From an uncultured Bacilli bacterium (GTDB taxonomy: Bacteria > Bacillota_I > Bacilli_A > RF39 > UBA660), in assembly GCA_910584255.1 (NCBI GenBank), contig CAJTXV010000003.1:25189-89188 (forward strand): 64,000 nt of DNA, in the 5' to 3' direction. Made by a program: the position numbers and the translations under genes. The notes under the pieces were generated by a model. The model saw nothing but the letters and a program-made list of their open reading frames with translations, searched no databases and was not told the origin of the DNA. Numbering within the stretch: the first letter of the stretch is position 1; every line of letters begins with the position of its first letter. Shown here piece by piece: positions 43,928-54,595 of this stretch.

Positions 43928-44727
43928 AGAGTATTCACCATCCTATCCATATCCGTTATAACACCTTCTATTAATTCATAGAATTCTAGTTTTAAGGATA
44001 AATCTACCATAAATGGAAGTTCTAAGCCAAACTGATTTAAGAGTTTTTCTTCTTTTAGAACTTGAAGTGGTGTTCCTTCCATTACAATATTTCCATCGTT
44101 TAATACATAAGTATAATCAGAATCCATAATTTCTTCTAAGTTCATCGTTGTTAGGACTACTGTTAGATGATCTTTTTCTATCCTATTTTTTAAAATTTTT
44201 AATATTTTTTCTTTAGATTTTTTATTCATCATGGAAAAGGCATTATCTAAAATTAGCAGTTTAGGATCATGTAATAGAGAAATAGCAATTAATAATTCTT
44301 GTTTTTCAGACGTAGTTAAATCTTCAATCTTTTTATCAAGCATTTCTGTAATTCCAAACTCTTTTGCGATATTAATAATTTTGCTTTCAATCTTTTCTAC
44401 TTCTATATTTAGATTTTCTAGTGGGAAAGCCATTTCTTTATAGACATTTGAAAAAAGGAATTTTCCCTCTATGTCTGAAAAAACAACACCAAAAAAACGA
44501 GAATTATCATGAATTCTTTGATTATTTACATATGCATACCCTGCGACAATGGACTTTTGCCCATCTAGAAGTCCACACATCAATTTAATGAGTGTTGTCT
44601 TTCCACTTTGATTATTTCCAACAATGGTTGTGAATTTCCCTTCTTCAATGGTCATGGAAAGATTACGGAAGACTTCTTTGTTTGGATAACTAAATTGTAA
44701 ATTGTTTATTTCTAGTGCTTTTTCCAT
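43918..44727 (-). CDS. ecfA1: ECF transporter ATPase (EcfA1 position), degenerate Walker B and signature
   Basis: 269 residues from the ATG at 44727 (MEKALEINNLQFSYPN), with GAGGTGG upstream. Walker A is intact (IVGNNQSGKTTLIKL), but the Q-loop has Ser (GVVFSDIEGKFLF), the signature is LTTSEKQELLIAI, Walker B ends LLILDNAF with Asn in place of the catalytic Glu, and the H-loop (VVLTTMNLEEI) lacks His. First gene of the ECF-truA transcript. Confidence 0.85.
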   Translation of the reverse strand: MEKALEINNLQFSYPNKEVFRNLSMTIEEGKFTTIVGNNQSGKTTLIKLMCGLLDGQKSIVAGYAYVNNQRIHDNSRFFGVVFSDIEGKFLFSNVYKEMAFPLENLNIEVEKIESKIINIAKEFGITEMLDKKIEDLTTSEKQELLIAISLLHDPKLLILDNAFSMMNKKSKEKILKILKNRIEKDHLTVVLTTMNLEEIMDSDYTYVLNDGNIVMEGTPLQVLKEEKLLNQFGLELPFMVDLSLKLEFYELIEGVITDMDRMVNTLWK

Positions 44728-44846
44728 AGTCCACCTCATTGTAGTTTATTATTATACTTGAAATTTAAAAAAATACAATATAAATTGATTTTACTTCTAG
44801 ATAAAAATTAAATTATTCTTCGTTTTTATTTTTCTAAGTATTCTTT

Positions 44847-45429
44847 TTATGGTTCTATTATTTTTTGTTTTTCTTTTTCTACTACAGTTCCAAAATTAGT
44901 ATTTATATATTTTCCTGTTTCTGTGTCATAATACTCTCGTACTAGGACTGTTTCTGTGTTTGTAAATTTTAAAATGATATATCCATAGATACTTCCATAT
45001 TGACCATTTGAGTTCTCCATTGGGATACAATAATCTACTTGGTATCCCTCAGGCGCATCGACTGAAATCAATTGATCAAAAGCTATCGTTCCTTTTGTTT
45101 TTACATATAAGCTATGTGTAAATGGTTCATATTCTATATCACGATATTTTGAATCATCTACTGTATATTCATTCATGTAATTTATTCTATATGGATTATC
45201 TTGGAATGTATCTTCTAATAATGTTTCTCCTGTCCAAGCATCCTTATATTCTCCTGTTTCTTCATCAAAATAATAATTGTTTGCATTATCCACAATATCT
45301 GTTGATAATTCTCTTTCACTTGATGTTGAACAACTATAAAAAAACTCCTAATAATACAAATGCCCCTATACATCCTGCTATTTTGTCTTCCAAAAAATAA
45401 TCTTTATCATTATTATTATATCTACTCAT
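44847..45429 (-). pseudogene. membrane-anchored protein gene with a frameshift at a T7 run
   Basis: The gene begins at the ATG at 45429 (MSRYNNNDKDYFLEDKIAGC) with GGAAGG upstream and a hydrophobic helix GAFVLLGVF. At the sense-strand run of seven T (45338-45344) the frame ends in TAG (45334-45336). One T fewer would continue YSCSTSSERELSTDIVDNAN into the 148-residue frame below 45293. That part is extracytoplasmic, with DEETGEYKDAWTGETLLEDT and DETVLVREYYDTETGKYI-like repeats. Transcriptional slippage, mutation or a sequencing error are possible. Confidence 0.6.
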
Positions 45430-45491
45430 CCATTTCCTTCCTTTCAAACGGCTATATTATAACATAGATTGTTAAAAAAAGAAACAAAAAA

Positions 45492-46250
45492 TTACCTTGT
45501 TCCCTTTTTCTTCTTTTGAATTTTATATGTAATTGACATTAGTTTTTTATCTGATAAAAATCTTCCAAAAAATTTTGCACATTTCATTTTAAATCCTGGG
45601 ATAATTACTAGTTTCTTTTTAAACATTTTATCAACAGCATAGTGTGCTACTTTTTCAGCAGATAGCGGTTTTACTGAAAATTTTACCCCTGCGACATTAT
45701 TAAAATTGGTATCTACTGGTCCAGGACATAGACATGAAATATGGACTTTGGATTTTTGTTTCTTTAACTCATACCAAATTGCTTCTGTTAAATGCAAAAC
45801 ATATGCTTTTGTACTGTAATAAGTCGCCATTAATGGTCCAGGTTGAAAAGCGGCACTTGATGCGACATTTAAAATATAACCACTATTCTTTTTGGTCATC
45901 TCCCTTAAAAACATCTTTGTTAATATGTGAACCGCTTTGATATTTAATTCTATCATAGACAGTTCTTTGGAAAGTTCTGTTTCAGTAAAGGTTCCAAAAT
46001 CTCCAAATCCAGCATTATTTACTAAGATATCAATATCTTCATTTTTTGTTAATACGTAAAGTGATTTTACATTTGATTCTGTTAATAAGTCCATCACAAT
46101 TATTTTGGGCTTATGATTGAGTGTTGATGCAAACCCTTCTAATTTATCCTTATTTCTAGAAACTAGGATTAGTTGATAATCTAACTCGTCTAAATAACGG
46201 GCAACTTCTAATCCAATCCCAGAGGAGGCACCTGTAATAAGTGCTTTCAT
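45492..46250 (-). CDS. short-chain dehydrogenase/reductase
   Basis: 252 residues from the ATG at 46250 (MKALITGASSGIGLEVARYL), with AGGTGATC upstream. NAD(P)-binding TGASSGIG, NNAGFGDFG, catalytic Ser in NVASSAAFQPGP, and YSTKAY with Tyr and Lys, so the classical SDR tetrad is present. Substrate unknown. Single gene. Confidence 0.93.
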   Translation of the reverse strand: MKALITGASSGIGLEVARYLDELDYQLILVSRNKDKLEGFASTLNHKPKIIVMDLLTESNVKSLYVLTKNEDIDILVNNAGFGDFGTFTETELSKELSMIELNIKAVHILTKMFLREMTKKNSGYILNVASSAAFQPGPLMATYYSTKAYVLHLTEAIWYELKKQKSKVHISCLCPGPVDTNFNNVAGVKFSVKPLSAEKVAHYAVDKMFKKKLVIIPGFKMKCAKFFGRFLSDKKLMSITYKIQKKKKGTR

Positions 46251-46385
46251 ATTGATCACCTGCATTTATTATATCATGTAGAAAATTCTACTGAGAAGTT
46301 TTCTTATTTAATTTTGTTTTTAATTCTAATTAGTGTATTAATATACTATTATTTTGAACAATTTATTGATTTATGTAATCACTAT

Positions 46386-46943
46386 TTACATGTATTGTTT
46401 TTTTCTTCGTCTAGACTTTCTTTTTTGTTTGCTTTTTGATGAGTCATTTGTATCTATAGGAGACTTTTCTTCCTTTTCTACTATTTCAACTTTCAAAATT
46501 CCTTGGAGTTGTTCTTTCGATAATTTAATTACGCCTTGAAAGAATGTAGATAAATTGTAATAAGTAACAGTTCCCGGTTTCTTTCTCAGTTCTTCCTTTT
46601 TAGATGCTAGAAGTCCTTGTGGGTCATAGATAATCTCTGCATTTTTTAAATCTCTTACTTGCAAGTAGTTCCCTGTATAAAAAGAATCATCCAATTCTTT
46701 TTCTTTCTGATACATATCCCAAGTATTACTATTTACATAAATCTGAACTCCACTTGTTTTGCCATCTAGTATTTCTGATACATTCATTTCCTTATTTCCT
46801 ACAAATGTCACTTGTAATTTATGACAATCCCCAAAGGAAAATGGAACCATATAAACACCTATCATGTCCTTTTGATTATTTTGAATTAACTCTACTATAG
46901 AGTTTGCTATTTTTCTGTTGAATTCATCATGTAACTTTTGCAT
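46386..46943 (-). CDS. unknown protein with strongly basic C-terminus
   Basis: 185 residues. Helical start (LHDEFNRKIANSIVELIQNN), a beta-rich middle (VYMVPFSFGDCHKLQVTFVG), and NAEIIYDPQGLLASKKEELR, a phrase often seen in nucleotidyltransferase-fold proteins; that link is weak. The tail KSKQKRKSRRRKKQYM is highly basic and may bind RNA. It follows rplQ beyond a terminator. Confidence 0.65.
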   Translation of the reverse strand: MQKLHDEFNRKIANSIVELIQNNQKDMIGVYMVPFSFGDCHKLQVTFVGNKEMNVSEILDGKTSGVQIYVNSNTWDMYQKEKELDDSFYTGNYLQVRDLKNAEIIYDPQGLLASKKEELRKKPGTVTYYNLSTFFQGVIKLSKEQLQGILKVEIVEKEEKSPIDTNDSSKSKQKRKSRRRKKQYM

Positions 46944-47067
46944 ACGTTCACATCCTTTACTGGTTATTTATTATACCAGAACATAGTTTTTTTGTAAAAA
47001 GAATTTTTCAAAAATTTTCTAAATCTATTGTCATAATTTTTTATGTAACAGAGAAAATTCTTTATAA

Positions 47068-47097
47068 ACAAAAAAAGGTAGTTTTCTTCTACCTTAT
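47068..47097 (-). terminator. terminator of the ribosomal cluster after rplQ
   Basis: AAGGTAG (47075-47081) / CTACCTT (47089-47095) with a T7 tail on the minus strand; overlaps the rplQ stop. Confidence 0.85.
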
Positions 47098-47438
47098 TTT
47101 ACTAATTCTAAGATAACCATTAGTGCGCCATCTCCACGTCTTTCAGTCATCTTTAAAATTCTTGTATATCCACCATTACGGTTTTCATATCTTTTTGCTA
47201 AGTCATCAAAGACTTTTTTTACTGCTTCTGTGTCATTTTGAAGGAAGGCTAAGGCCTTTCTTCTAGATACTAGGCTACCATTTTTTCCATAAGTAATCAT
47301 TTTATCAACAAATTTACGTACTTCTTTTGCCCTTGTTTCTGTTGTCGTAATTTTTTCATACATAATGATGTCTTTTACCTGATTTGCAAGTAAACTTCTT
47401 CTATGTTTGTTATCACGACCTAATTTTCTATATGCCAT
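47094..47438 (-). CDS. rplQ: 50S ribosomal protein L17
   Basis: 114 residues. [20 protein letters not shown] and [20 protein letters not shown] are diagnostic. Last gene of the alpha operon, 17 bases after rpoA. Confidence 0.98.
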   Translation of the reverse strand: MAYRKLGRDNKHRRSLLANQVKDIIMYEKITTTETRAKEVRKFVDKMITYGKNGSLVSRRKALAFLQNDTEAVKKVFDDLAKRYENRNGGYTRILKMTERRGDGALMVILELVK

Positions 47439-47455
47439 AATTAACCTCCTTACTA

Positions 47456-48406
47456 TTAATCTTCATCTCTAAGTACTAAACCTAAATCTCTTACTTTGTC
47501 TAATACTTCTTTTAATGATTTCTTTCCTAAGTTACGGATTTTCATCATTTCTGATTCAGATTTATTTACTAAATCTTGTAAATTATGAATACTAGCACGT
47601 TTTAAACAGTTATAAGCACGTACTGAGAAATCTAAATCTTCGATGGTTGTTTCTAATGCTTTTACTTTTGGATCTTCTGTTTTTTCAATCATCAATCCTG
47701 TGACATCCGCAATGCTACTTAAATCTGTTAGAATTTCAAAATGCTCAATCAAGATACGAGATGCTAAAGCGACAGCTTCTTCTGCTTTAATAGAACCATT
47801 GGTCCATACACTAAGCACTAATTTATCATAACTTTCATCTTGTCCAACACGTGCAGGTTCTACTTCATAAGATACACGTTCAATTGGAGAGTATAAAGAG
47901 TCAATTGCGATTGTTCCAACCTTCTTGTCAGTTAACAACTTCTTATTATCGTCACTCTTTACATATCCTCTACCATTATCCACAGTCATTTCCATTACTA
48001 GGCTTCCACCCTTTGCTAGATTAGCAATGACTTTATCAGGATTCAAGATTTCAATATCTGCATCCTTTTCAATATCTCCAGCAGTTACTGGGCCTTCTTT
48101 ATTTGCATTGATACGAATTACTTTCTTTTCTCCAGAATGGTTTTTAATTACGATGTCTTTTAAATTTAGAATAATTAATGAAACATCCTCAATCACTCCG
48201 TCAATTGTTTGAAATTCATGAGATACTCCTTCGATTCTTACACTCGTAATTGCACTTCCTGGTAGAGAAGATAGCATAACTCTTCTTAGTGCATTTCCTA
48301 AAGTAGTACCAAAGCCTCTTTCTAAGGGTTCTAATTCAAACTTTCCAAAAAAATTACTTTCAATATAATCTACGATTTTAAAAATTGGTTTTTCAAATTG
48401 TAACAT
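47456..48406 (-). CDS. rpoA: RNA polymerase alpha subunit
   Basis: 316 residues. N-terminal dimer domain ([40 protein letters not shown]) starts RNA polymerase assembly; the C-terminal domain ([34 protein letters not shown]) contacts UP elements and activators. Both are intact. Confidence 0.98.
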   Translation of the reverse strand: MLQFEKPIFKIVDYIESNFFGKFELEPLERGFGTTLGNALRRVMLSSLPGSAITSVRIEGVSHEFQTIDGVIEDVSLIILNLKDIVIKNHSGEKKVIRINANKEGPVTAGDIEKDADIEILNPDKVIANLAKGGSLVMEMTVDNGRGYVKSDDNKKLLTDKKVGTIAIDSLYSPIERVSYEVEPARVGQDESYDKLVLSVWTNGSIKAEEAVALASRILIEHFEILTDLSSIADVTGLMIEKTEDPKVKALETTIEDLDFSVRAYNCLKRASIHNLQDLVNKSESEMMKIRNLGKKSLKEVLDKVRDLGLVLRDED

Positions 48407-48427
48407 GAAACTTTCCTCCTTTATTAA

Positions 48428-48811
48428 TTAGCCACGAGGGCGTTTTGGTGGACGACATCCATTGTGTGGAATTGGTGTTACATCTGAAATTGCTGTAACT
48501 TCAAGACCTGCAGTTTGTAAAGAACGAATTGCTGTTTCACGTCCTGGACCCATACCTTTAACTAATACTTCTACTTTACGCATTCCCATGTCGTAAGCAG
48601 CTTTTCCTGCAGCTTCTGCAGCCATACCAGCAGCATATGGTGTAGACTTCTTGCTACCTTTAAATCCGATAGCTCCACTACATGACCAACTGATGGTATT
48701 TCCATCTTTATCACTGATGGTTACGATTGTGTTGTTAAATGTTGAATGAATATGAGCAACACCTTCTGGTACATTCTTTTTGACTTTTCTTTTTCTTGTT
48801 TTATATGCCAT
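48428..48811 (-). CDS. rpsK: 30S ribosomal protein S11
   Basis: 127 residues. [20 protein letters not shown] and the conserved tail [13 protein letters not shown]. Binds the 16S platform. Confidence 0.98.
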   Translation of the reverse strand: MAYKTRKRKVKKNVPEGVAHIHSTFNNTIVTISDKDGNTISWSCSGAIGFKGSKKSTPYAAGMAAEAAGKAAYDMGMRKVEVLVKGMGPGRETAIRSLQTAGLEVTAISDVTPIPHNGCRPPKRPRG

Positions 48812-48833
48812 AAGTCTGACCTCCTAACTTTTT

Positions 48834-49199
48834 TTATTTCTTTTTATTTGCGATTGTTTTTGGTTTACCTTTACGAGTACGAGCATTTCTAGAAGTTCTT
48901 TGTCCTCTTACTGGTAACCCTCTTTTATGACGAATTCCTTCATATGAATTAATTTCCATTTTGGTTTTGATATTCATACTAACTTCACGACGTAAGTCAC
49001 CTTCTGTTAAGTATTTAGATACCTCATCACGAATTCTTGCTAATTCGTCGTTATCTAAGTCCTTAGCCTTTTTACTAGGTTCTACTTTTGCATCCTTACA
49101 AATCGTTAATGCTAGTCTTCTTCCAATACCATAAATATACGTTAATGCAATGGAAATATGTTTGTCATTAGGGATATCAATTCCTTTAATACGTGCCAT
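48834..49199 (-). CDS. rpsM: 30S ribosomal protein S13
   Basis: 121 residues. [40 protein letters not shown]. Head protein contacting P-site tRNA and L5 (bridge B1b). Confidence 0.98.
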   Translation of the reverse strand: MARIKGIDIPNDKHISIALTYIYGIGRRLALTICKDAKVEPSKKAKDLDNDELARIRDEVSKYLTEGDLRREVSMNIKTKMEINSYEGIRHKRGLPVRGQRTSRNARTRKGKPKTIANKKK

Positions 49200-49217
49200 A
49201 AATACACCTCCTATAAA

Positions 49218-49331
49218 TTATCCTTGTTTTTGTTTGTGCTTTGGATTTGAGCAAACGACTCTTACTTTTCCTTTACGTCTAATAATCTGACACTTTGCAC
49301 ACATTGGTTTTACTGATGGTTTTACTTTCAT
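49218..49331 (-). CDS. rpmJ: 50S ribosomal protein L36
   Basis: A 37-residue zinc-ribbon protein read directly from the sequence: [20 protein letters not shown] followed by [17 protein letters not shown]. Zinc ligands are Cys11, Cys14, Cys27 and His32. It lies between infA and rpsM, its normal place, with GGAGG upstream. Confidence 0.96.
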   Translation of the reverse strand: MKVKPSVKPMCAKCQIIRRKGKVRVVCSNPKHKQKQG

Positions 49332-49341
49332 AACTATCCTC

Positions 49342-49563
49342 CTAACCCTTTCTATAGGTTATACGCCCTTTTTTTAAATCATAAGGCGACATTTCTAATA
49401 CTACAGTATCTCCTGGTAAAATACGAATGTAGTTTTGCCGAATTTTACCAGAAGGATGAGCATCTTCTACAATGTGACCATTATCAAGTTGAACCTTGAA
49501 ATGTCCACCTGGTATTATTTCTAATACTTTACCTTCCATTTCAATAATATCATCTTTTGCCAT
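49342..49563 (-). CDS. infA: translation initiation factor IF-1
   Basis: 73 residues, single OB fold: [40 protein letters not shown], ending GRITYRKG. Occupies the A site during initiation. Stop TAG. Confidence 0.98.
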   Translation of the reverse strand: MAKDDIIEMEGKVLEIIPGGHFKVQLDNGHIVEDAHPSGKIRQNYIRILPGDTVVLEMSPYDLKKGRITYRKG

Positions 49564-49567
49564 TTTT

Positions 49568-50314
49568 TCACTCTCCCGTCAAAATTTTATATCCATCTTC
49601 GGTTACAGCTACGGTATGTTCGTAGTGTGCAGATGGGCTACCATCGTCTGTTTCGATGGTCCAATCATCATCTAGGATATAAACATCTGCTGTTCCTAAA
49701 TTTAACATAGGTTCAATCGCAATGACCATTCCTTCTTTTAGAAGTGGTCCAGTTCCTTTTTTCCCATAGTTTGGAACTTCTGGATCTTCGTGAACACTAG
49801 TTCCGACCCCATGTCCTACTAGTTCTTTCACAACTCCTAAATGATGTTCTTTCGCATATGTTTCGACTGCCTCTCCAATATCACCAATTCTATTTCCTGG
49901 TTTTACTTGCTTAATTCCTTCATAGAGTGCTTTTTCTGTATGCTCCATCAGATATTTTTTCTCATCACTAATTTCTCCAACGGCATAAGTCCAAGCAGAA
50001 TCTCCATGGAATCCTTTATAACAAGCACCGATATCTAATTTTATGATATCACCATTTTTTAATTTTCTTTTCCCTGGAATTCCGTGAACTACTTGATTAT
50101 TAATACTCGTACAAATCGTCCCCGGAAAACCACCGTAACCTTTAAAAGAAGGGGTTGCATCCTGACTTAGGATGAATTTTTCTGCTAGGACATCTAATTC
50201 CTTTGTAGTAATTCCTTCCTTTATATATGGCTTTAGGTATTGATGGGTTTTATATACAATATTACCCGCAATACGCATTAATTCTATTTCTCTCTCACTT
50301 TTTATCGTTATCAT
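49568..50314 (-). CDS. map: methionine aminopeptidase, type I
   Basis: Removes the initiator Met. 248 residues. Metal ligands are in [17 protein letters not shown] (two Asp), [12 protein letters not shown] (His), [10 protein letters not shown] (Glu) and [12 protein letters not shown] (Glu). Overlaps adk by 20 bases. The TGA stop, right after the conserved C-terminal end YKILTGE, argues that UGA is a normal stop here. Confidence 0.97.
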   Translation of the reverse strand: MITIKSEREIELMRIAGNIVYKTHQYLKPYIKEGITTKELDVLAEKFILSQDATPSFKGYGGFPGTICTSINNQVVHGIPGKRKLKNGDIIKLDIGACYKGFHGDSAWTYAVGEISDEKKYLMEHTEKALYEGIKQVKPGNRIGDIGEAVETYAKEHHLGVVKELVGHGVGTSVHEDPEVPNYGKKGTGPLLKEGMVIAIEPMLNLGTADVYILDDDWTIETDDGSPSAHYEHTVAVTEDGYKILTGE

Positions 50315-50969
50315 TTCTTCCTCTTTTTTCTATTCTTTCGCAAAGTTCTTGGAATACTTCTTCCTTATCTTTATCACTTTCGATACGATAGAGAATCTGT
50401 TTGTTTTGATAGTAAGTAATCAGTGCACTTGTTTTATCTAAATATTCTTGATAACGAACCTCAAATGATTTTTCATTATCATCATTTCTTTGATATAACT
50501 TTCCTTGACACTGATCGCAAATAGAATCTACTTTTGGCTTTAGAGAGTCTATATTCACATTGTAGGCAGAACCACATTTTTCACATATTCTTCTTCCTGT
50601 TATTCTTTTTTTCAATGTTTCTTTTGGAACATCCAGTAAGAATACGAAATCTATTTTATCATTATTTTCTTTTAGCATTTCTTCTAGTCGTTCTGCTTGA
50701 TAAATATTTCTTGGAAACCCATCGAGCAGTAAGTTTTGATTCTCACATGTTTCTAAGTGTTTATTTAAAACTTCGAAAATGATATCATCACTAATTAACT
50801 CGCCACTTTCTAAAAGGCTTCTCATTTTTTTTCCATAATCATCCTCTCTACTGGCAGATTTCCTTAGCAATTCACCAGTAGATATATGATTCAAATGGTA
50901 TTTATTTTCTAATAATTCAGCTTGTGTTCCCTTCCCTGCAGCAGGTGGGGCTAGTAAAATAATGTTCAT
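50295..50969 (-). CDS. adk: adenylate kinase with zinc-type lid
   Basis: 224 residues. Interconverts ATP, ADP and AMP. P-loop is LLAPPAAGKGTQAE (usual GPPGAGKGT; two Gly are Ala), AMP-binding HISTGELLR and LLDGFPRNIYQAE, and a lid with CEKCG and CDQCQG binding zinc. Stop TGA inside the start of map. Confidence 0.97.
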   Translation of the reverse strand: MNIILLAPPAAGKGTQAELLENKYHLNHISTGELLRKSASREDDYGKKMRSLLESGELISDDIIFEVLNKHLETCENQNLLLDGFPRNIYQAERLEEMLKENNDKIDFVFLLDVPKETLKKRITGRRICEKCGSAYNVNIDSLKPKVDSICDQCQGKLYQRNDDNEKSFEVRYQEYLDKTSALITYYQNKQILYRIESDKDKEEVFQELCERIEKRGRNDNDKK

Positions 50970-50972
50970 GAA

Positions 50973-52256
50973 TTATTTTCTCCTATAACTTTTTTTGTAA
51001 CTTCTAGTTACTAAGCTTCCTTCAAGCTGTTTATATGTTTCTAATGCAACCCCAACGACGATTAGTAACCCTGTACCACCGATCGTTACGTTACTCGGTA
51101 AATTAATCTTATTCGATAAATTTACAAGTGCAGTAAAGGCAATTGGAAGTCCTGCAATAATGACTAGGAAAATAGACCCTACGACTGTTAGTCTTGAAAT
51201 TACTTTTGAAATATAATTTTCAGTGTCTTTCCCTGGGCGAATTCCTGGAATATAACCTCCACCTTGTTGTAAATCTTTTGATAACTCTTCTGGTTTGATT
51301 TGAATAAATGTATAGAAATATCCAAAGAAGAATATTAGTAATACATAAATCAAAAATCCTACTGGAGTCATATAAGATAAATACTGATTACAAAAGTCGA
51401 TAAATCCTTGATTTTTGGTAAACTGAGCAATCGTAACTGGGATTGCTAGAAAACTTGAAGCAAAGATTACTGGAACTACTCCTGCAGCATTAATTTTCAT
51501 TGGCATGAAACTTTGTGCACTTCCATAAGCACTCGTTGATTTATTTGCATATTGAATTGGAATCTTTCGATCCGCTTCCTGTACCCAAATTACACCAATA
51601 ATAATTAAGAAATATACAATAATAAATATTACGAAAAGGGCAATTCCTACTGGCTCTGAAAGTAACGATTCTGTAATTAAACCCTTAAATGCTGAAATAA
51701 ACATTTGTGGGAGTGTTTCAATAATTCCAGCCATAATAATTAAAGACATTCCATTTCCAATTCCCTTTTTCGTAATTTGATCTCCTAACCATAAAGTAAA
51801 TGCTGTACCTGCAGTTAGAATGGTTGCGACATATAAATGCTCCAACGCACTTACATTTTTTCCTAAAAAGGCAAACGAAAATGCAAATCCTTCAATGAAG
51901 GCAAATATAATTCCCATATATCTAGTAATTTGGTTAATTTTTTGTCTTCCAACGGGTCCCTCTTTCGATAATTCACTAAAGTATGGAACAATATCTAATT
52001 GTAATAATTGCATGATGATGGATGCTGTAATATATGGCATAACCCCTAATGCAAAGATTGAGAATCTTTTTAGGGAACCTCCACCCATTGCATCCATAAT
52101 TTCTAAGAAACCTAAGTTCCCTGTAATATCGGCTGTTCCTGGAACCCTAATTGAAGTTCCAATCACAAAGATCATTAATGCTACCAACGTAAAACCGATT
52201 CTTTTTCTTAAATCTTTATTCGTCGGTGCAAATATCTGTTTCATAGTATGAAACAT
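50973..52256 (-). CDS. secY: preprotein translocase subunit SecY
   Basis: Protein-conducting channel, 427 residues with ten transmembrane helices (FTLVALMIFVIGTSIRV, ALGVMPYITASIIMQLLQL). The plug and pore ring region and the last cytoplasmic loop (GYFYTFIQIKPEELSKDLQQ, YIPGIRPGKDTENYI) are conserved. Starts 2 bases after rplO ends. Confidence 0.98.
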   Translation of the reverse strand: MFHTMKQIFAPTNKDLRKRIGFTLVALMIFVIGTSIRVPGTADITGNLGFLEIMDAMGGGSLKRFSIFALGVMPYITASIIMQLLQLDIVPYFSELSKEGPVGRQKINQITRYMGIIFAFIEGFAFSFAFLGKNVSALEHLYVATILTAGTAFTLWLGDQITKKGIGNGMSLIIMAGIIETLPQMFISAFKGLITESLLSEPVGIALFVIFIIVYFLIIIGVIWVQEADRKIPIQYANKSTSAYGSAQSFMPMKINAAGVVPVIFASSFLAIPVTIAQFTKNQGFIDFCNQYLSYMTPVGFLIYVLLIFFFGYFYTFIQIKPEELSKDLQQGGGYIPGIRPGKDTENYISKVISRLTVVGSIFLVIIAGLPIAFTALVNLSNKINLPSNVTIGGTGLLIVVGVALETYKQLEGSLVTRSYKKSYRRK

Positions 52257-52257
52257 A

Positions 52258-52701
52258 TTAGATCACCTCGGCTTTACTTCCTGACTTTTCAATCTTTTCT
52301 ATAGCACTTGCTGAGAATTTATTTGCTTGAATGGTAATTTTTCTTTCTAATGTACCACTACCAAGTACTTTAATTCCATCATAACTTTTCTTTACTAAAC
52401 CAGTCTCTTTTAATAAAGCAGGTGTTACAACTGTACCATCTTCAAATCTATTGAAATCATCTAAATTGACTACTGCATATTCAACTTTAAATCTTGCATT
52501 GGTAAACCCGCGTTTTGGTAAACGTCTATATAATGGTAATTGTCCACCTTCAAATACAGCACCTTTTCCTCCACCACTGCGAGCTTTTTGTCCTTTTTGT
52601 CCTTTTCCACTTGTTTTTCCTAAACCGCTACCTGGTCCTTGACCTAATCTTTTCTTTTTATGCCGTGATCCTTCACTTGCTTTTAATTCATTTAACTTCA
52701 T
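52258..52701 (-). CDS. rplO: 50S ribosomal protein L15
   Basis: 147 residues. [20 protein letters not shown], the Gly-rich [31 protein letters not shown]. Its ATG overlaps the rpsE stop as TAATG, so no room exists for rpmD (L30), which normally lies here. Confidence 0.98.
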   Translation of the reverse strand: MKLNELKASEGSRHKKKRLGQGPGSGLGKTSGKGQKGQKARSGGGKGAVFEGGQLPLYRRLPKRGFTNARFKVEYAVVNLDDFNRFEDGTVVTPALLKETGLVKKSYDGIKVLGSGTLERKITIQANKFSASAIEKIEKSGSKAEVI

Positions 52702-53216
52702 TATCCTAAAATCTCCTCTTCTGTTTTTCCTCTTAATTTTGCAACTTCACTTACAGATTTTACTGATTTTAATGCATTAATGGTAGCTGTCGCCATATTT
52801 AATTTTGTACGACTTCCAAGCGATTTAGATAAAATATCACGAACTCCTGCAAGTTCTAAAACTGCACGAACTGCACCTCCAGCAATGACACCAGTACCAG
52901 CACTGGCAGGTTTTAGGAACACTTTGGCAGCTCCTTGAACACCAAGCACTTCATGTTGAATTGTTCTTCCGTCAACTAAAGAGATTCTAACTAGATTTTT
53001 ATTTGCAGCTTGAATCGCTTTTTTGATTGCATCAGGTACTTCGTTTGCTTTACCAATACCTAATCCTACACGACCTTTTCTATCCCCAACAACAACGCAA
53101 GCTGAGAATCTTCTTTGACGTCCACCTTTGTTAACCTTAACAACAGATTTTACTTCAATTACTAATTCTTCTAACTCTTTTTCCTTTTGTTTTGGGTCAT
53201 TATTTCTATTTTGCAT
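52701..53216 (-). CDS. rpsE: 30S ribosomal protein S5
   Basis: 171 residues. [40 protein letters not shown], and [16 protein letters not shown]. Fidelity protein near the decoding site. Directly followed by rplO. Confidence 0.98.
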   Translation of the reverse strand: MQNRNNDPKQKEKELEELVIEVKSVVKVNKGGRQRRFSACVVVGDRKGRVGLGIGKANEVPDAIKKAIQAANKNLVRISLVDGRTIQHEVLGVQGAAKVFLKPASAGTGVIAGGAVRAVLELAGVRDILSKSLGSRTKLNMATATINALKSVKSVSEVAKLRGKTEEEILG

Positions 53217-53229
53217 AAATACCCTCCTA

Positions 53230-53586
53230 TTAGAATTCTAATCCTTTGCTACGTGCAGATTCAGCTAGTGCTTCTACACGTCCATGATAAAGGTAACCAC
53301 CTCTATCAAATACTACTTTTGTGATTCCAGCTTTTTTACAAGCTTCGGCAATTGCTTCACCAACTTTACTAGCAGCTTCTTTGTTTCCACCATTTTTAAG
53401 CTTTAAAGTTAATGAGGAAGCACTTGCTAAAGTAATACCATTCTCATCATCTATGATTTGCGCACTGATATTCTTACTTGATCTATATACGCAAAGTCTT
53501 GGAACTACAGGAGTACCAAAGATTTTACTTCTTACTCTTTCATGTCTAATCTTACGCATTTCATTGCGAGATACTTTATTTATCAT
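53230..53586 (-). CDS. rplR: 50S ribosomal protein L18
   Basis: 118 residues. [20 protein letters not shown] and [20 protein letters not shown]. Binds 5S rRNA. Confidence 0.98.
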   Translation of the reverse strand: MINKVSRNEMRKIRHERVRSKIFGTPVVPRLCVYRSSKNISAQIIDDENGITLASASSLTLKLKNGGNKEAASKVGEAIAEACKKAGITKVVFDRGGYLYHGRVEALAESARSKGLEF

Positions 53587-53612
53587 AAGTAACTTCTCCC
53601 TTCTACTTATTA

Positions 53613-54149
53613 TTAAGCAGCTTTCTTACCTTCCTTACGTTGTACATGTTCGTCTTTGTAACGAATACCTTTTCCTTTGTAAGGCTCTGGCTTTCTTACT
53701 TTACGAATGTTTGCTGCAAATTCTCCAACTTTTTCTTTACTAATTCCTTTTACTGTAATTTCGGTATTTGATGTAACATCTACTGAAAGACCAGTTGGGA
53801 TTTCTAATTCTACTGGATGAGAATATCCAGCATTAATTACTAGTTGATTTCCTTTCATTGCGAAACGATAACCAACACCAATAATTTCTAAGTCCTTTTT
53901 GAAACCATTTGTAACACCCTCAATCATATTATGGATGTTTGCATTTGTAGTTCCATGCATCGCTCTTGTTGCTTTTTCGTCATTTGCTCTTGTGACTACT
54001 ACAGTATTGTCTTCTACTTGAACAGTAATATTTTCTTTAATTTCTAATGATAATTCTCCTTTAGGTCCCTTCACAGTTACTTGATTATTTTCTACTGTGA
54101 TTTCTACGCCTTCAGGTACTACAAGCTTTCTGTTTCCAATACGGCTCAT
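53613..54149 (-). CDS. rplF: 50S ribosomal protein L6
   Basis: 178 residues. [40 protein letters not shown], and the C-terminal [20 protein letters not shown]. Sits near the factor-binding site. Confidence 0.98.
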   Translation of the reverse strand: MSRIGNRKLVVPEGVEITVENNQVTVKGPKGELSLEIKENITVQVEDNTVVVTRANDEKATRAMHGTTNANIHNMIEGVTNGFKKDLEIIGVGYRFAMKGNQLVINAGYSHPVELEIPTGLSVDVTSNTEITVKGISKEKVGEFAANIRKVRKPEPYKGKGIRYKDEHVQRKEGKKAA

Positions 54150-54174
54150 TCATGACACCTCCTTATTTTTGTGA

Positions 54175-54576
54175 TTACCAAATATAGGCTAAAACTTCTC
54201 CACCTAAGTTTTGTTTACGTGCTTCTTTATCTGTCATGATTCCTTTTGATGTAGAAATAATGGCAATTCCTAAACCATTTAATACTTTAGGAACTTCAGA
54301 TGCTTTAGCATAAACACGTAATCCAGGTTTTGAAATTCTTTTAAGTCCTGTAATTACTCTTTCTTTATTTTCTCCATATTTTAGTGTTAGATAAATCATT
54401 CCTTGAACATTTTCATCTACTACTTTATAGTTCTTGATAAATCCTTCTTCTTTTAAAATTCTAGCAAGTTCTAATTTTAGTTTAGAAGCAGGTACTTTTA
54501 CTTCCGTATAACGCATACTATTAGCATTACGAATTCTCGTAAGCATATCTGCGATTGTATCTGTTACTACAGCCAT
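54175..54576 (-). CDS. rpsH: 30S ribosomal protein S8
   Basis: 133 residues. [20 protein letters not shown] and [20 protein letters not shown] ending GGEVLAYIW. Binds 16S helix 21. Confidence 0.98.
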   Translation of the reverse strand: MAVVTDTIADMLTRIRNANSMRYTEVKVPASKLKLELARILKEEGFIKNYKVVDENVQGMIYLTLKYGENKERVITGLKRISKPGLRVYAKASEVPKVLNGLGIAIISTSKGIMTDKEARKQNLGGEVLAYIW

Positions 54577-54595
54577 TTTCGCTTTCCTCCTTCCT

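Noticed and set aside
47925..48212. Plus-strand frame of 95 codons
   Set aside because: Opposite rpoA; no start signal.
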